This document shows positions 8,290 to 18,322 of a stretch of DNA of 64,000 nt, piece by piece. This DNA is from Coriobacteriaceae bacterium (GTDB lineage: Bacteria > Actinomycetota > Coriobacteriia > Coriobacteriales > Coriobacteriaceae). Under the pieces are notes generated by a model, which had not been told where the DNA came from, made no database searches, and saw only the letters and a program-made list of their open reading frames with translations. Positions within the stretch are counted from its first letter, which is position 1, and every line of letters begins with the position of its first letter. Location: the NCBI GenBank assembly GCA_902835305.1, contig CADFMD010000002.1, positions 1-64,000 on the forward strand, given 5' to 3'. The translations under genes and the position numbers were made by a program.

Positions 8290-10275
8290 CTAGTTCTGGC
8301 TAAAGAACGGGAACTGCCTCGGATCAACCGGCGGATGCGGCATCGGCGTGCCTTGGGGCCCACCCTGCGGGCCACCCTGGCCGCCCATCATCTTATCGAT
8401 GGCGTCCTGGACCTCGCCCTCGAACTTCTTCATTCCCTCGTGCAAACGACGCTGACCGTCCTCAGAGCGCAGCTCCTCCATCTGCTCGGGCGTAATACCC
8501 AGAAGCTCGCCCAGCACGCCCATCATCTCTTTTCGCACGCGCTCGCTCGTATCCTCGTCAGCAAAGCGGCGCACCTCGGCGCGCGCCAGCGAATCGACCG
8601 CCATACGCTCCTTGCCGCTAAGCCCCAGGTCGGACCACGCGAGCATATACGGCCAGGCACGCTCGGCAAACGAACGGGCCGAGACGATCGGCGTCGTCGG
8701 CAGCATGCGGCGGGCGGCCTCGCCCTGTCGGACGAGCATCAGCAGCAGCGAGCAAGCCTCAGGCTTGCCAGCGGCCATCGGGATGTCGTCGAAAGATCGA
8801 TTGCGGTCCACGTGTGCCTCGAGCGCGCCATCGACCTCACCCGGCTCAAGCCCGCCGAGCAGCTGTGCCGCGCGGTCGAGCATATCGACCGGACCGTCGA
8901 GCGTCGAGAGCGCCTGCGCCAGCACGCGCTCCATACAATCTTCCACCGCGTTGAGCGTCACGAGCTCTTGGGGCACCACGGCAGACGTGCGGTTGCGCAC
9001 ACGCGCCACAAACTCAAGCGTCGACAGGTACACATCGCCAAAGGGCGCATAATCGCCCTGGCAGCCGCCGCAAAGCGCCGGCGCCGCCAGCGCGTACTCG
9101 GTTTTGGACAGCGGGCTCAGCGCCATCGCACCCAACTCGAGCGCCGTGTCCTCCAGCATGAGGCCCAACGTACGCGAGCGCAGACGCTCGGCATCGCCCG
9201 CCGACACGTCGCGATCGAGCACACGCGCCGCATCCGGCGCATCGCGCTCGACGGTGCGAATGTGCAGACGCTCAGCGATGGCGCGGACGGCGGCACAGCG
9301 GTCAGCCTCGGCCTCTTCCTGCGCCGGCGTAAAGATACGGTTGCGCCCCAGCACCAGGCCAATCACATTACGCGGGCCCAGAGCGTCGACGGCCAGCGCC
9401 GCCAGCAGGGATGACGGCAAGTCGCCCTCGAGTGCCACCACAGCACGCGACGCACTGTGGGCTCGGGCGTTGTCGCGCACGGCGAGCACCAGCGCCTGCC
9501 ATAGCCACTCCTCGGAACGAAACTCGGGCAGTTCGTGATCTTCCAGGGCATCGAGCATCACGCCGCGCTGGATCTCCTGAACCAGCAGGCTCTCCTCAAA
9601 ACACGGCGCCTGGGCCACCACGCGACCACAGTCGTCGAGCACAAACGAACCGCCGGTATACACCGACTCGTCATAGGCACCGACCGGCGCCATGCAGGCA
9701 AACCACACGCTGCGCTTGGATGCGATCTTGCGGTAGGCGCCGCTGCGTACGGCGGCAATGGCAGCAGTCTCGCGGTCGGTCATGTCAAACGCGTTGAATT
9801 GGAAATACGCAATGAGGTCAACACCGGTCGGCAACATCTCGAGTTCGCGGTCCAAGTCAAAAATCACGGCAATGCGCACGCCGTCCACGTCGAACACCGG
9901 CGGCGCCCAACGCGTGTCGTTGTTCTCACCACGCTGCAGGGCAATGCTCGAACGCGCCGGCACCACATGACCGTCCTTGAGCATCATGTAGTCAAGCAGC
10001 GGCTGGCCCTCAAACGAAACCGCCGCGGGCACGATGCAGATCATATCGAGTTCTTGGATACGCTCGGCAACACCGGTCAGGCCTGTCAGCATGTCGTGCT
10101 CAAAGTCGGCAGCGCCCACCAGGCCACCGGGCAGAGCGCCCATAAAGAGCGGAGCCGGGACGCACAGCACGCGCGCCCCGCGCTCGTGAGCTATACGAGC
10201 CTGGTCCTCGATGCGACCGCAAATGCCCTCAATATCACCCAGACGCATATCGATCTGTGCAAGTGCGAGCTTCAT
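8290..10275 (-). CDS. NadE-like protein with degenerate nitrilase and synthetase active sites
   Basis: 661 residues with the two-domain layout of glutamine-dependent NAD+ synthetase. The N-terminal nitrilase fold is at about 1-265 (MKLALAQIDMRLGDIEG; TGGSFVLDDCGRVVAQAP), and an ATP-pyrophosphatase-like part follows (AALAVDALGPRNVIGLVLG; LSKTEYALA...GDYAPFGDVYLSTLEF). The catalytic positions appear lost. The nitrilase Glu reads Ala (VPAPLFMG, residue 41), the Lys region reads ARSSIAL, and the Cys reads Phe (AVIFDLD, 139). The SGGIDS P-loop reads EGDLPS (283-288). A family-atypical C-terminal tail ends in Gly/Gln/Pro repeats. It is therefore probably not a working NAD synthetase; a scaffold or regulatory role is only inference. 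The start has a weak ribosome site. Confidence 0.8.
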   Translation of the reverse strand: MKLALAQIDMRLGDIEGICGRIEDQARIAHERGARVLCVPAPLFMGALPGGLVGAADFEHDMLTGLTGVAERIQELDMICIVPAAVSFEGQPLLDYMMLKDGHVVPARSSIALQRGENNDTRWAPPVFDVDGVRIAVIFDLDRELEMLPTGVDLIAYFQFNAFDMTDRETAAIAAVRSGAYRKIASKRSVWFACMAPVGAYDESVYTGGSFVLDDCGRVVAQAPCFEESLLVQEIQRGVMLDALEDHELPEFRSEEWLWQALVLAVRDNARAHSASRAVVALEGDLPSSLLAALAVDALGPRNVIGLVLGRNRIFTPAQEEAEADRCAAVRAIAERLHIRTVERDAPDAARVLDRDVSAGDAERLRSRTLGLMLEDTALELGAMALSPLSKTEYALAAPALCGGCQGDYAPFGDVYLSTLEFVARVRNRTSAVVPQELVTLNAVEDCMERVLAQALSTLDGPVDMLDRAAQLLGGLEPGEVDGALEAHVDRNRSFDDIPMAAGKPEACSLLLMLVRQGEAARRMLPTTPIVSARSFAERAWPYMLAWSDLGLSGKERMAVDSLARAEVRRFADEDTSERVRKEMMGVLGELLGITPEQMEELRSEDGQRRLHEGMKKFEGEVQDAIDKMMGGQGGPQGGPQGTPMPHPPVDPRQFPFFSQN

Positions 10276-10313
10276 GGCTCAGCCCTTTCCGTCGTAAACC
10301 AACGTTGTCGTAG

Positions 10314-10346
10314 TAAAAGCGCCGGCCGCATAATGCAGTCGGCGCT
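10314..10346 (-). terminator. Probable terminator of the superoxide reductase gene
   Basis: Arms AGCGCCG and CGGCGCT, followed on the minus strand by TTTTACTA. It is about 45 nt past the stop of the gene ending at 10393. The T tract is short, so termination is probable rather than certain. Confidence 0.5.
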
Positions 10347-10392
10347 CGCATGTGCATATGCTAGCTATGATACCCCGAGCGGGGGCGCGCTC

Positions 10393-10755
10393 CTAGAATG
10401 TCGCGGACCACAGCCCGTGCAGGTTACAGTAGGCATAGACGGTACCGGTCTTGGAGCCGCCGGCAAAAAACGTCGCGGGCTTCATGCCGGGCTCAAGGTA
10501 ATGGACCTCTAAGCGGCCCTCGGCCTCAAGGGCGATCCACTCAATATAGTGCTCGGGCAGGCTGGGGTGCTCGACCGAGCCAACGCGCGCGCGAATCACG
10601 TGACCGTCGCGCTCGGTCTCGACAACAGGCACGTGCTTCTCGTGCGCCGCGTCCTCAGTGTTTGCGGTCAGTTCCGTGCAACCGGCAGGGGTTGCAACGT
10701 CGTTGTCAAGGGCGGCAATGAGCTTGCCATCGGGGTCCTTAAAGAATTTCGCCAT
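10393..10755 (-). CDS. Superoxide reductase (desulfoferrodoxin family, single iron centre)
   Basis: 120 residues. Superoxide reductases reduce superoxide to peroxide in anaerobes at an Fe(His)4Cys site. The ligand motifs are present: EKHVPVV, SVEHPSLPEHYIEWI, and the C-terminal YCNLHGLW that supplies Cys and His. The N-terminal desulforedoxin domain is present in outline (KFFKDPDGKLI, TANTEDAAHEKH), but its four rubredoxin-type cysteines are reduced to one, so centre I is missing. The start at 10755 (MAKFF) has AAAGGAGA just upstream; the longer frame is not supported. It appears monocistronic. Confidence 0.93.
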   Translation of the reverse strand: MAKFFKDPDGKLIAALDNDVATPAGCTELTANTEDAAHEKHVPVVETERDGHVIRARVGSVEHPSLPEHYIEWIALEAEGRLEVHYLEPGMKPATFFAGGSKTGTVYAYCNLHGLWSATF

Positions 10756-10918
10756 GATGTTCTCCTTTGCTGATGTGCCAATGTTCTTGATGGTTCTTAT
10801 GCCCAAAGGCAGACAAACCATCCACGGCATTGCAAATGAACACATAACGGATTAGACAAGCGGTCGAGCCAAAATGCGTCGACCGTCCTGCCCACTCCAG
10901 CAGCCCCACCCGAGTGGG

Positions 10919-13900
10919 TTAGCGCCCGTCGCCGCCCAGCAGCGCCAGAACATCCTCGCGGGTAAACAGCGCCGAAGAGATGCCGTCGCCGCCGAGCACG
11001 CTGTTGACCAGGTCGCGCTTGGACTCCTGCATCTGCATGATGCGCTCCTCGATCGTGTCCTTGGCGATGAGCTTGTACACGGTCACGGTATGTTGCTGGC
11101 CAATACGATGCGCGCGGTCGGTCGCTTGGTCCTGCGCCGCCACGTTCCACCACGGGTCGTAGTGAATGACCACGTCGGCCGCCGTCAGGTTAAGGCCCAC
11201 GCCGCCCGCCTTGAGCGAAATCAAAAAGACCGGAACCTCGCCCGCTTGGAACTGCGCGACCATCTTGGCGCGGCTCTCCTTAGACGAAGCGCCCGTGAGC
11301 TTAAGGAAGGCGATGTCCTCCTTGGCCAAGCGCTTACCGATGATATCGAGCATACCCGTAAACTGGCTGAACAACAGGATGCGATGCCCGCCGTCGAGCG
11401 CGCCGTGCACGAGCTCCATACACGTATCGAGCTTGGCGCTCCCCGCCTTGTAATCCTCGTAGTGTAGACGCGGATCGCAGCAGATCTGGCGCAGCTTGGT
11501 GAGCTCGGCGAGCACCTTGAGCTTGTCCTTCTTAAACTCCCCAGCCTCGCGGTGCTGCACCTGCTGGGCGATGCGGTCCTGGTTGGCCAGGTAGAGCTTG
11601 CGCTGCTCGCCGGCGAGCTGTGCCATGACGGTGTCCTCGATCTTCTCGGGCAGGTCGGCCACCACGTCTTCCTTAACACGGCGCAGCACAAACGGCGACA
11701 CGAGCGCCTGCAGGCGAGCGGCGCTGTCACCCCCGGCGTGCTCGACCGGGCTTTCGAAGCGCTTGGCAAACGACTCGCGCGTGCCAAGCAGGCCCGGCAT
11801 CAAAAAGTCGAAGATGCTCCAGAGCTCGGACAAGCGGTTTTCGATGGGCGTGCCCGTCAGGGCAAAGCGCACGCCGGCAGGCAGTCGCTTGGCGGCGCGC
11901 GCCACCTGCGTGAGCGGGTTTTTAATGTACTGGGCCTCATCGAGCACCACGCGGGCAAAATCCTGCTCGACGTACTCGTCGATATCGCGCCGCATAAGGT
12001 CATACGACGTCACGACCACGTTATGCTCGGCCACGCCGGCAATCTGTACACGACGCTGAGCCTTGGCGCCCACAATGGCGCACACATCGAGCGACGGGGC
12101 AAAGCGCTCCAGCTCGGCAGTCCAGTTGTACACGAGTGAGGCCGGGGATACCACGAGCGTGGGCTTGGTGTCCCCCGCCTCCACGCGCGCCAGGATATGC
12201 GCGATCATCTGGAGCGTTTTGCCCAGGCCCATGTCATCGGCCAAGATGCCGCCAAGGTCCAGGTGTTCGAGCGAGCCGAGCCACTGGTAGCCGTCGACCT
12301 GATAGCCGCGCAGTGTGGCCTTGAGCGAGACCGGCACCGTAAAATCCATCTTGCCGAGCGTATCCAAGCGCTCGACGGTGCGACGGAATGCAGCGTCACG
12401 ATCGGCTTCGAGCGCGGGCGTGCGCGCAAGCATGCTGTCGACGAACAAGGTACTCGATGCGGGAAGCGACACGCCATCGAGCAGATCGACGGCATCGACA
12501 CCCAGATCCTCGGCAAGGCCAAACGCGGCGCGCGCTCCCTCGTCCAGGCGAATAATGTCGCCCGACGTGAGACGCGCAAACGTCTGGTGACGCTTGTAGG
12601 AGTCGAGGTAGATAGCAAGGTCTGCCGCCGAAAGGCCGCTCGCACCCAGTTCGACGTCGAGCAGGTTGCTCTTGACGGTTGCACGCACCGAAAGCTTGGG
12701 CGCAGGGCGGACCGAGATCTGGCGCAAGCGGTCGCTGAGCATGACCTCACCCAGCTCGGACAGGGCGGACAGGCCCTCGGTCAGCAGGCAGAACAAGCTC
12801 TCATCATCGCGCTCCTCAAACGCCAGGCCGCCCTCTTGGAAATCGAAGTACATGGCAGCCGTGTCCATAACGCGAAACTCCGCCACCACGTCGCGGGGCG
12901 GCACGCCGGGGCGCTGCTCTTCAAAGGGACTGCCCGGAGCGCCCAGGCTAAAGAGATCCGCCGACCAATCGCCGTAGGTAACCGTAATTTTGCAGGTCAC
13001 GAGCCCATCGTCGACGCCGATTGCCATGGCAAAGCTCGGCTCGGGTGCCACGGTATCGAGCGCGGCGGGCGCGGTGAGGTCGGTGTAGTCGCGCAAAATG
13101 GGCAGCGCCATACGGCAGAACTCACCCACCTGCTCGGCGGCAATATGGGCGGGCGTGCGGCACGGCAGCAAGCGCGACAAAAAAGGTGCGGCATGCTGAG
13201 CAAATGCAGCGTCGGTACGGCGCGCGCGGCGCGTGTCAACCAAGTAGGCGGCATCGCCCGAAGCAAAGCAGTATGCATCGGCCGGCAGGCGCAGATCGTA
13301 GCTGCCACCAACCGCCGGCGCGATTTTGGCGGCAAGGAGCGGTGGGCGCTTAGACGGTGCCTCGTCCTCCCCTTCCGGAGGCATCTCAACCGCTACGTCA
13401 TAGGTGCGATGCGTCGTCGTCCCCCGCGACCAGGCGGGCTCAAAGGAGATGGTCTGGCCGCGCAGCAGGTCCAGCACATATACGATGCTATGCTCGGACA
13501 GCGGCAACTGACGCTCGGCGACAAAACCGCTGCGGGCAAAGTCGTACGACGCCGAACGCGAGCTTGTGATGTCATCGAGATAGGCAACTGTCGTCACAAC
13601 AAGGTTGAGCAGCTTTGTCGACACGTCTTCGAAGGCTTCGGGCGTATGGACAAACGTGAGCTTCTTGCCATAGGAGAACGTGCCGCCGCGCACGTAGGCA
13701 TCGGCCATGCCGTCGATGTCCTTGACCACGTAGGAGACCGATCCACAGCGAATGCGAAGCTCAAGCGCCCAGCTAAAGCGGTCGGCAAACAGTGGATTGT
13801 AGTACGGCACCAGCGAGGGCTCCAACACCGCCTTGGGGACATCGGGATCCACACTGCTGGCGAGCTTGCGGCGCATGCTCGCCAGCTCATCCATGCGCGC

Positions 13901-14383
13901 GTCCGAAAGATCGGAGAGCGCCGCCACAAGGCTCGGGCTCGTGGGGACGGGCGCCGGAAAGGGAAAGTTGGGATTGACGGCCGGCGCTTTGGGCGCGGTG
14001 CGCGCGGGCTGTTTCGGCTGCGCCGTAAACGTGCGGACCGGCGTGCGCAGCCCCTCAACAGGCTCAATGCCGCTGGTGTCCAGGTACGCCAGCGCTGTGG
14101 CGATGGCGTGCTTGCACATACCGGGATAGCGATAGGCAGCGGGGCAATCGCAGTCGTAGTCGATCACCTCGTGCTCGTCCATATCGAGCGCCACGTGCGT
14201 CTTGTACAGGTCGCCGCGCGAGCCGCGCACCGAGCCCTCAACCGTCACGTTTTTGGGGAAGCGCGAGCCGCTGTCCTCAATCGACAGCACGGCGCCGTTG
14301 AGCATGAGCGAGCGGCCCTTCATAAAGGTGCCGCTCAACGCCGCCTCTTTGCGAAGCGCCTGCACAAACGTCCCCTGCGCCAT
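10919..14383 (-). CDS. SNF2-family helicase with N-terminal SWIM zinc finger
   Basis: 1154 residues. A SWIM zinc finger (CDCPAAYRYPGMCKHA, about 78-95) precedes a bacterial SNF2-associated region and the helicase core. Motif I is DDMGLGKTLQM, motif II is VVLDEAQYIKN (DEAQ type), motif III is ALTGTPIENRLSELWSIFDF, and motif VI is QATDRAHRIGQ. Such proteins are ATP-driven DNA translocases that remodel protein-DNA complexes; the cellular target is unknown. The start at 14383 has GGAGG 5 nt upstream. The start lies 28 nt after the dnaE stop, so co-transcription with dnaE is likely. Confidence 0.95.
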   Translation of the reverse strand: MAQGTFVQALRKEAALSGTFMKGRSLMLNGAVLSIEDSGSRFPKNVTVEGSVRGSRGDLYKTHVALDMDEHEVIDYDCDCPAAYRYPGMCKHAIATALAYLDTSGIEPVEGLRTPVRTFTAQPKQPARTAPKAPAVNPNFPFPAPVPTSPSLVAALSDLSDARMDELASMRRKLASSVDPDVPKAVLEPSLVPYYNPLFADRFSWALELRIRCGSVSYVVKDIDGMADAYVRGGTFSYGKKLTFVHTPEAFEDVSTKLLNLVVTTVAYLDDITSSRSASYDFARSGFVAERQLPLSEHSIVYVLDLLRGQTISFEPAWSRGTTTHRTYDVAVEMPPEGEDEAPSKRPPLLAAKIAPAVGGSYDLRLPADAYCFASGDAAYLVDTRRARRTDAAFAQHAAPFLSRLLPCRTPAHIAAEQVGEFCRMALPILRDYTDLTAPAALDTVAPEPSFAMAIGVDDGLVTCKITVTYGDWSADLFSLGAPGSPFEEQRPGVPPRDVVAEFRVMDTAAMYFDFQEGGLAFEERDDESLFCLLTEGLSALSELGEVMLSDRLRQISVRPAPKLSVRATVKSNLLDVELGASGLSAADLAIYLDSYKRHQTFARLTSGDIIRLDEGARAAFGLAEDLGVDAVDLLDGVSLPASSTLFVDSMLARTPALEADRDAAFRRTVERLDTLGKMDFTVPVSLKATLRGYQVDGYQWLGSLEHLDLGGILADDMGLGKTLQMIAHILARVEAGDTKPTLVVSPASLVYNWTAELERFAPSLDVCAIVGAKAQRRVQIAGVAEHNVVVTSYDLMRRDIDEYVEQDFARVVLDEAQYIKNPLTQVARAAKRLPAGVRFALTGTPIENRLSELWSIFDFLMPGLLGTRESFAKRFESPVEHAGGDSAARLQALVSPFVLRRVKEDVVADLPEKIEDTVMAQLAGEQRKLYLANQDRIAQQVQHREAGEFKKDKLKVLAELTKLRQICCDPRLHYEDYKAGSAKLDTCMELVHGALDGGHRILLFSQFTGMLDIIGKRLAKEDIAFLKLTGASSKESRAKMVAQFQAGEVPVFLISLKAGGVGLNLTAADVVIHYDPWWNVAAQDQATDRAHRIGQQHTVTVYKLIAKDTIEERIMQMQESKRDLVNSVLGGDGISSALFTREDVLALLGGDGR

Positions 14384-14411
14384 CACTTCCTCCAATCTCA
14401 CCCGGGGTAGC

Positions 14412-17400
14412 TTAGATAACCGTCACGCGTCCCTGATTACCCACAATCGCCTTTGCCTCGGCCAGCAGCGGAATCGAGCGCGCGTTGACCTTGGCCGGCA
14501 CCTCGGCACGTAGCACGCGCCCGTCCACCTGCTCGATAAAGATCTCCACGCGGTCGCCGCCCGGGTTGGCGGTAAGCACCGTGGCAAGACGCGCCATATT
14601 GCCCTGGCTAAAGCGGCTGTTGGGCACCATGACCTCAAACACCTTGGGCTTGTTGTTCTCCTCGTTGAGCTCGAGCGGCACGATCTCCTGCGCGATGATC
14701 TGGTCGCCGCGGTCCGAGCGCTCGAGCTTGCCCTTAATGCGCACAAACGCGTCGGACAGCTGCGCGCCGGTCTCGGGATCGACCTCGCCGTACAGGTACC
14801 CCTCGGCCTCCTTGTAGGTCTTGGGGAACACCACGACCGTGGCCTCGCCCTCCATGTCCTCGAGCTGCACGATGCCCATGGGGTCGCCGTTTTTGGTCAC
14901 GCGCTTGGACACGCTCGAGACCATGCCGGCCCACCACAGCGCCTTGCCCTCGGGAATCTCCTGGTTGATGGTGCCGCCCGTGGGGTTCTGCACTTCGTAG
15001 CCGGTATCGATCTGCGAGAACGAGAAGTCGCGCGCCTTGGCTAGCGCATACTCAAACGGGCGCAGCGGGTGGTCCGAGACATAGATGCCCAGAACCTCCT
15101 TCTCCTGGCTCAGCTTAAGGTGGCGATCCCATTCCTGGCCATCCGGATCGGGCACGCTCACCTCAAAGCCCGAGCCCTCAACGTCGCCAAACATGTCGAA
15201 GAACGACGTCTGGCCGCTCGCACGATCCTTCTGGCGCTTTACAGCGGCATCGATGATGTTCTCGGGGTTGTTCTTGTCCACAAAGTGCATCATCTGGCGA
15301 CGTGGATACCCCGTGGAGTCGAAGGCGCCTGCTTTGATCAGCGATTCGATCACACGGCGGTTTGCCTGGCTCGAGTCCACGCGCTCGACAAAGTCGTGCA
15401 GCGTCTTAAACGGGCCGCCCGCCTCGCGCTCGGCGATAATCGTCTGCGCCACGCCGGTGCCCACGCCGCGAATGCCGGCCAGACCAAAACGCACGCCCTC
15501 CTTGGTAGCCGTGAACTCGGTACCAGACTCGTTGACATCTGGCGAAAGCACGGGGATGCCGTCGTGACGGCATGCCGAGACGTAGTGTACGATCTTGTCG
15601 GTCTTGCCCGTATAGGACGTCAGAACGGCCGCCATGTACTCGTGCGGATAGTGTGCCTTCAGCCACGCCGTCTGCATAACCAGGATGGCGTAGCCGGCGG
15701 AGTGCGACTTGTTGAAGGCGTAGGACGCGAACTCGAGAACATCGTCCCAAATCTTCTGGGCGACCTCGCGCGTGTAGTTGTTCTTGATAGCGCCGTTCAT
15801 CCAGTGGTCGTAGGTGGTCTCGTCCGAGCCATCCTCCCAGTGCAGCACCGTCGACGTGAGCAGCTTAATCTTTTTCTTAGCCACGGGCTTACGGATACGC
15901 GAGTCCGATTCGCCCTTGGAGAAGCCGCACATCTCGACGGAGATGAGCATAACCTGTTCCTGGTAGACCATGGTGCCGTAGGTTTCGCCCAGGATGTCGT
16001 CCAGGCGGTCGTCGTAGGAGACGGCCGGCTCCTTGCCGTTCATACGGTTGATGTAGGACGAAACCATGCCGGCGCCCAGCGGGCCCGGGCGGTACAGGGC
16101 GATCAATGCCACGACATGCTTGTACTCGGTGGGCTTCATGTTCTTGATCGTGGCTGTCATGCCGGCGGACTCGACCTGGAAGACGCCGGCAGTGTGGCCG
16201 GAACCCATGAGCTTAAAGATCTCGGGGTCGTCAAAGGGGATCTCTTCCTCTTTGATGTCGATGCCGAAGTTCTTTTTGATGTTTGCCTTGGCCTTGGAGA
16301 TAACCGTCAGCGTACGCAGGCCCAGGAAGTCCATCTTGAGCAGGCCCATGTCGGCAACGGTATGGCCCTCGTACTGGGTAATCTCGACGCCACCCTTGGT
16401 GTCGAGCTTGGTGGGCACGTGCTCGTTGACGGGGTCGCGGCAGATCAGAACGGCGCACGCGTGCACACCCTCGCCACGGGTGAGACCCTCGATCGAGAGC
16501 GCCGTGTCGATGATGCGGCGGGCGTCGTCGTCCTTTTTATAGGCCTCGGCAAAGTCGGGGTTAAACAGATCCTCTTTGCCGGGTTGTTTTTCGAGTACCT
16601 GCTTGAGCTTGACCTTGGGGTCGCTCGAGACCATCTTGGACAGGCGCTGACCCATGTAGACCGGGTAGTCCAGGACGCGCGCGGCGTCGTTGATGGCCTG
16701 TTTGGCCTTGATGGTCGAGTAGGTGATGACGTGGGTGACCTTCTCGGGGCCGTAGAGCTGGCGAACGTGCTCCACGACCTCGAGGCGCCGCTCATCGTCG
16801 AAGTCCATATCGATATCGGGCATCTCGGTACGCTGCGGGGACAGGAACCTCTCGAACATCAGGCCGTTCTCGAGCGGGTCGAACGCGGTGATGTTCATGG
16901 CGTAGGCGACGATAGCGCCGGCGGCCGAGCCACGGCCGGGGCCGACGCCGATGCCGTTGTCCTTGGCCCATTGCACGTACTCGGCAACGATCAAGAAGTA
17001 GGCGGCAAAGCCCTTGTCGCAGATGACCTTGTATTCGTACTCAAAGCGCTCTTTGATGTTGACGCCGCCGATCTCGCGCGTGGCCCAGTCGTCACCGTAG
17101 TGCTGGCGCAGGCCCTTCTCGCACTCGCGGCGGAACTGGCTCTCGTGCGTCTCGCCGGGATCGAGCAGCGGGAAACGCGGCAGGATGATGGAGTCCCAGT
17201 CCAGCTCAACGTAGCACTTGTCGGCGATCTCGAGCGTGTTGTCGCAGGCCTCGGGGCAATACGGGAACATCGCCCGCATCTCCTCCTCGGTCTTCATATA
17301 AAACTCCGAGCCGGTCATGCGCATGCGGTTGGGGTCGTCGACCTTGGCGTTCATGCCAATGCACATGATGACGTCCTGCACCGGCGCATCCTCGCGGCGC

Positions 17401-18215
17401 AGGTAGTGGAAGTCGTTGGTGGCAATGACCTTGACGCCCACCTGCTTGGCGATATCGATGAGCGTGCGGTCCATCTGCTCGTCGGTCAGGCCGTTGTCGG
17501 TGGTGATGCCGTGTTCCTGGATCTCGATGTAGAAGTCGCCAGGTTCGAAGGTGTCGCGGAAGGTCTCGGCCCACTTGATGGCGCCCTCCATGTCACCGCG
17601 GTCGATGTATTTGGGAATGATGCCCGCGATGCAGGCGCTCGTGCAGATCATGCCCTTGGCATGGCGGCGCAGGTTGTCGAGCGTCACACGCGGCTTGTAG
17701 TAAAAGCCCTGCACGGCGGCCTCGGAGACCGTCTGCATCAGGTTGACGTAGCCCTCCTGGTCCTTGGCCAGAAGGATCATGTGGTAGAGCTCGGGCTTAT
17801 GGTCGCGGGCGAGCGTCTCGTCCGGCGTAAAGTAGACCTCGCAGCCAAAGATGGGCTTGATGACCAGCGGCGGCTTGAGCTCGTCGATATTGCCTTTCTC
17901 GTCCCACATGGCCATGTCCTTCACATACTGGGCATGCTCGCGCGGGTTTTCCTCGGGATCGGGCTCCACCAGCTCGTCGCGGCGGTCCTTTTCCAAGAAG
18001 GCCTTGTCGTGACTCCAAGTTTTGTACTCGGGTGTGTTGTGGTTGACGGCGTCGCAGGCCAGCGCCAGGTCGGGCACGCCATACATGTAGCCGTGGTCGG
18101 TAATGGCGACGGCGGGCATGCCCAGCTCTACGGCGCGGTTGACCATATCCTGGATACGGGTTGCGCCGTCGAGCATGGAGAAGACGGTGTGGTTGTGCAG
18201 ATGGACGAATGCCAT
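14412..18215 (-). CDS. dnaE: DNA polymerase III alpha subunit
   Basis: 1267 residues, replicative DNA polymerase of the DnaE class. The N-terminal PHP domain starts MAFVHLHNHTVFSMLDG and includes ITDHGYMYG and ATNDFHYL. The palm catalytic aspartates are in MPDIDMDFDDERR (about 458-470), preceded by GVGPGRGSAAGAIVAY. Helix-hairpin-helix (AGIRGVGTGVAQTII), OB-fold and C-terminal regions are present. It is slightly longer than the usual 1100-1200 residues, mainly through insertions such as the acidic stretch at about 65-85. The start has GGAG about 7 nt upstream. No other replisome genes are nearby. Confidence 0.97.
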   Translation of the reverse strand: MAFVHLHNHTVFSMLDGATRIQDMVNRAVELGMPAVAITDHGYMYGVPDLALACDAVNHNTPEYKTWSHDKAFLEKDRRDELVEPDPEENPREHAQYVKDMAMWDEKGNIDELKPPLVIKPIFGCEVYFTPDETLARDHKPELYHMILLAKDQEGYVNLMQTVSEAAVQGFYYKPRVTLDNLRRHAKGMICTSACIAGIIPKYIDRGDMEGAIKWAETFRDTFEPGDFYIEIQEHGITTDNGLTDEQMDRTLIDIAKQVGVKVIATNDFHYLRREDAPVQDVIMCIGMNAKVDDPNRMRMTGSEFYMKTEEEMRAMFPYCPEACDNTLEIADKCYVELDWDSIILPRFPLLDPGETHESQFRRECEKGLRQHYGDDWATREIGGVNIKERFEYEYKVICDKGFAAYFLIVAEYVQWAKDNGIGVGPGRGSAAGAIVAYAMNITAFDPLENGLMFERFLSPQRTEMPDIDMDFDDERRLEVVEHVRQLYGPEKVTHVITYSTIKAKQAINDAARVLDYPVYMGQRLSKMVSSDPKVKLKQVLEKQPGKEDLFNPDFAEAYKKDDDARRIIDTALSIEGLTRGEGVHACAVLICRDPVNEHVPTKLDTKGGVEITQYEGHTVADMGLLKMDFLGLRTLTVISKAKANIKKNFGIDIKEEEIPFDDPEIFKLMGSGHTAGVFQVESAGMTATIKNMKPTEYKHVVALIALYRPGPLGAGMVSSYINRMNGKEPAVSYDDRLDDILGETYGTMVYQEQVMLISVEMCGFSKGESDSRIRKPVAKKKIKLLTSTVLHWEDGSDETTYDHWMNGAIKNNYTREVAQKIWDDVLEFASYAFNKSHSAGYAILVMQTAWLKAHYPHEYMAAVLTSYTGKTDKIVHYVSACRHDGIPVLSPDVNESGTEFTATKEGVRFGLAGIRGVGTGVAQTIIAEREAGGPFKTLHDFVERVDSSQANRRVIESLIKAGAFDSTGYPRRQMMHFVDKNNPENIIDAAVKRQKDRASGQTSFFDMFGDVEGSGFEVSVPDPDGQEWDRHLKLSQEKEVLGIYVSDHPLRPFEYALAKARDFSFSQIDTGYEVQNPTGGTINQEIPEGKALWWAGMVSSVSKRVTKNGDPMGIVQLEDMEGEATVVVFPKTYKEAEGYLYGEVDPETGAQLSDAFVRIKGKLERSDRGDQIIAQEIVPLELNEENNKPKVFEVMVPNSRFSQGNMARLATVLTANPGGDRVEIFIEQVDGRVLRAEVPAKVNARSIPLLAEAKAIVGNQGRVTVI

Positions 18216-18322
18216 GTGATGAGCTCCGATGCGGGTTCGTGTTCTGACTGAACGATTTTACCGCACGGCGCGGATAGCACCCGAACCTAGCCAAACCAAC
18301 ACGGGTAGTCAATTTGGGACCT

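Noticed and set aside
15069..18251. 1060-codon plus-strand frame opposite dnaE
   Set aside because: Antisense shadow of dnaE with repetitive Val/Asp/Gly/Leu composition and no domain.
18228..18258. SOS box upstream of dnaE
   Set aside because: GTTC and GAAC are present but in the reverse order (GTTC-N4-GAAC-like), which is not the LexA arrangement.
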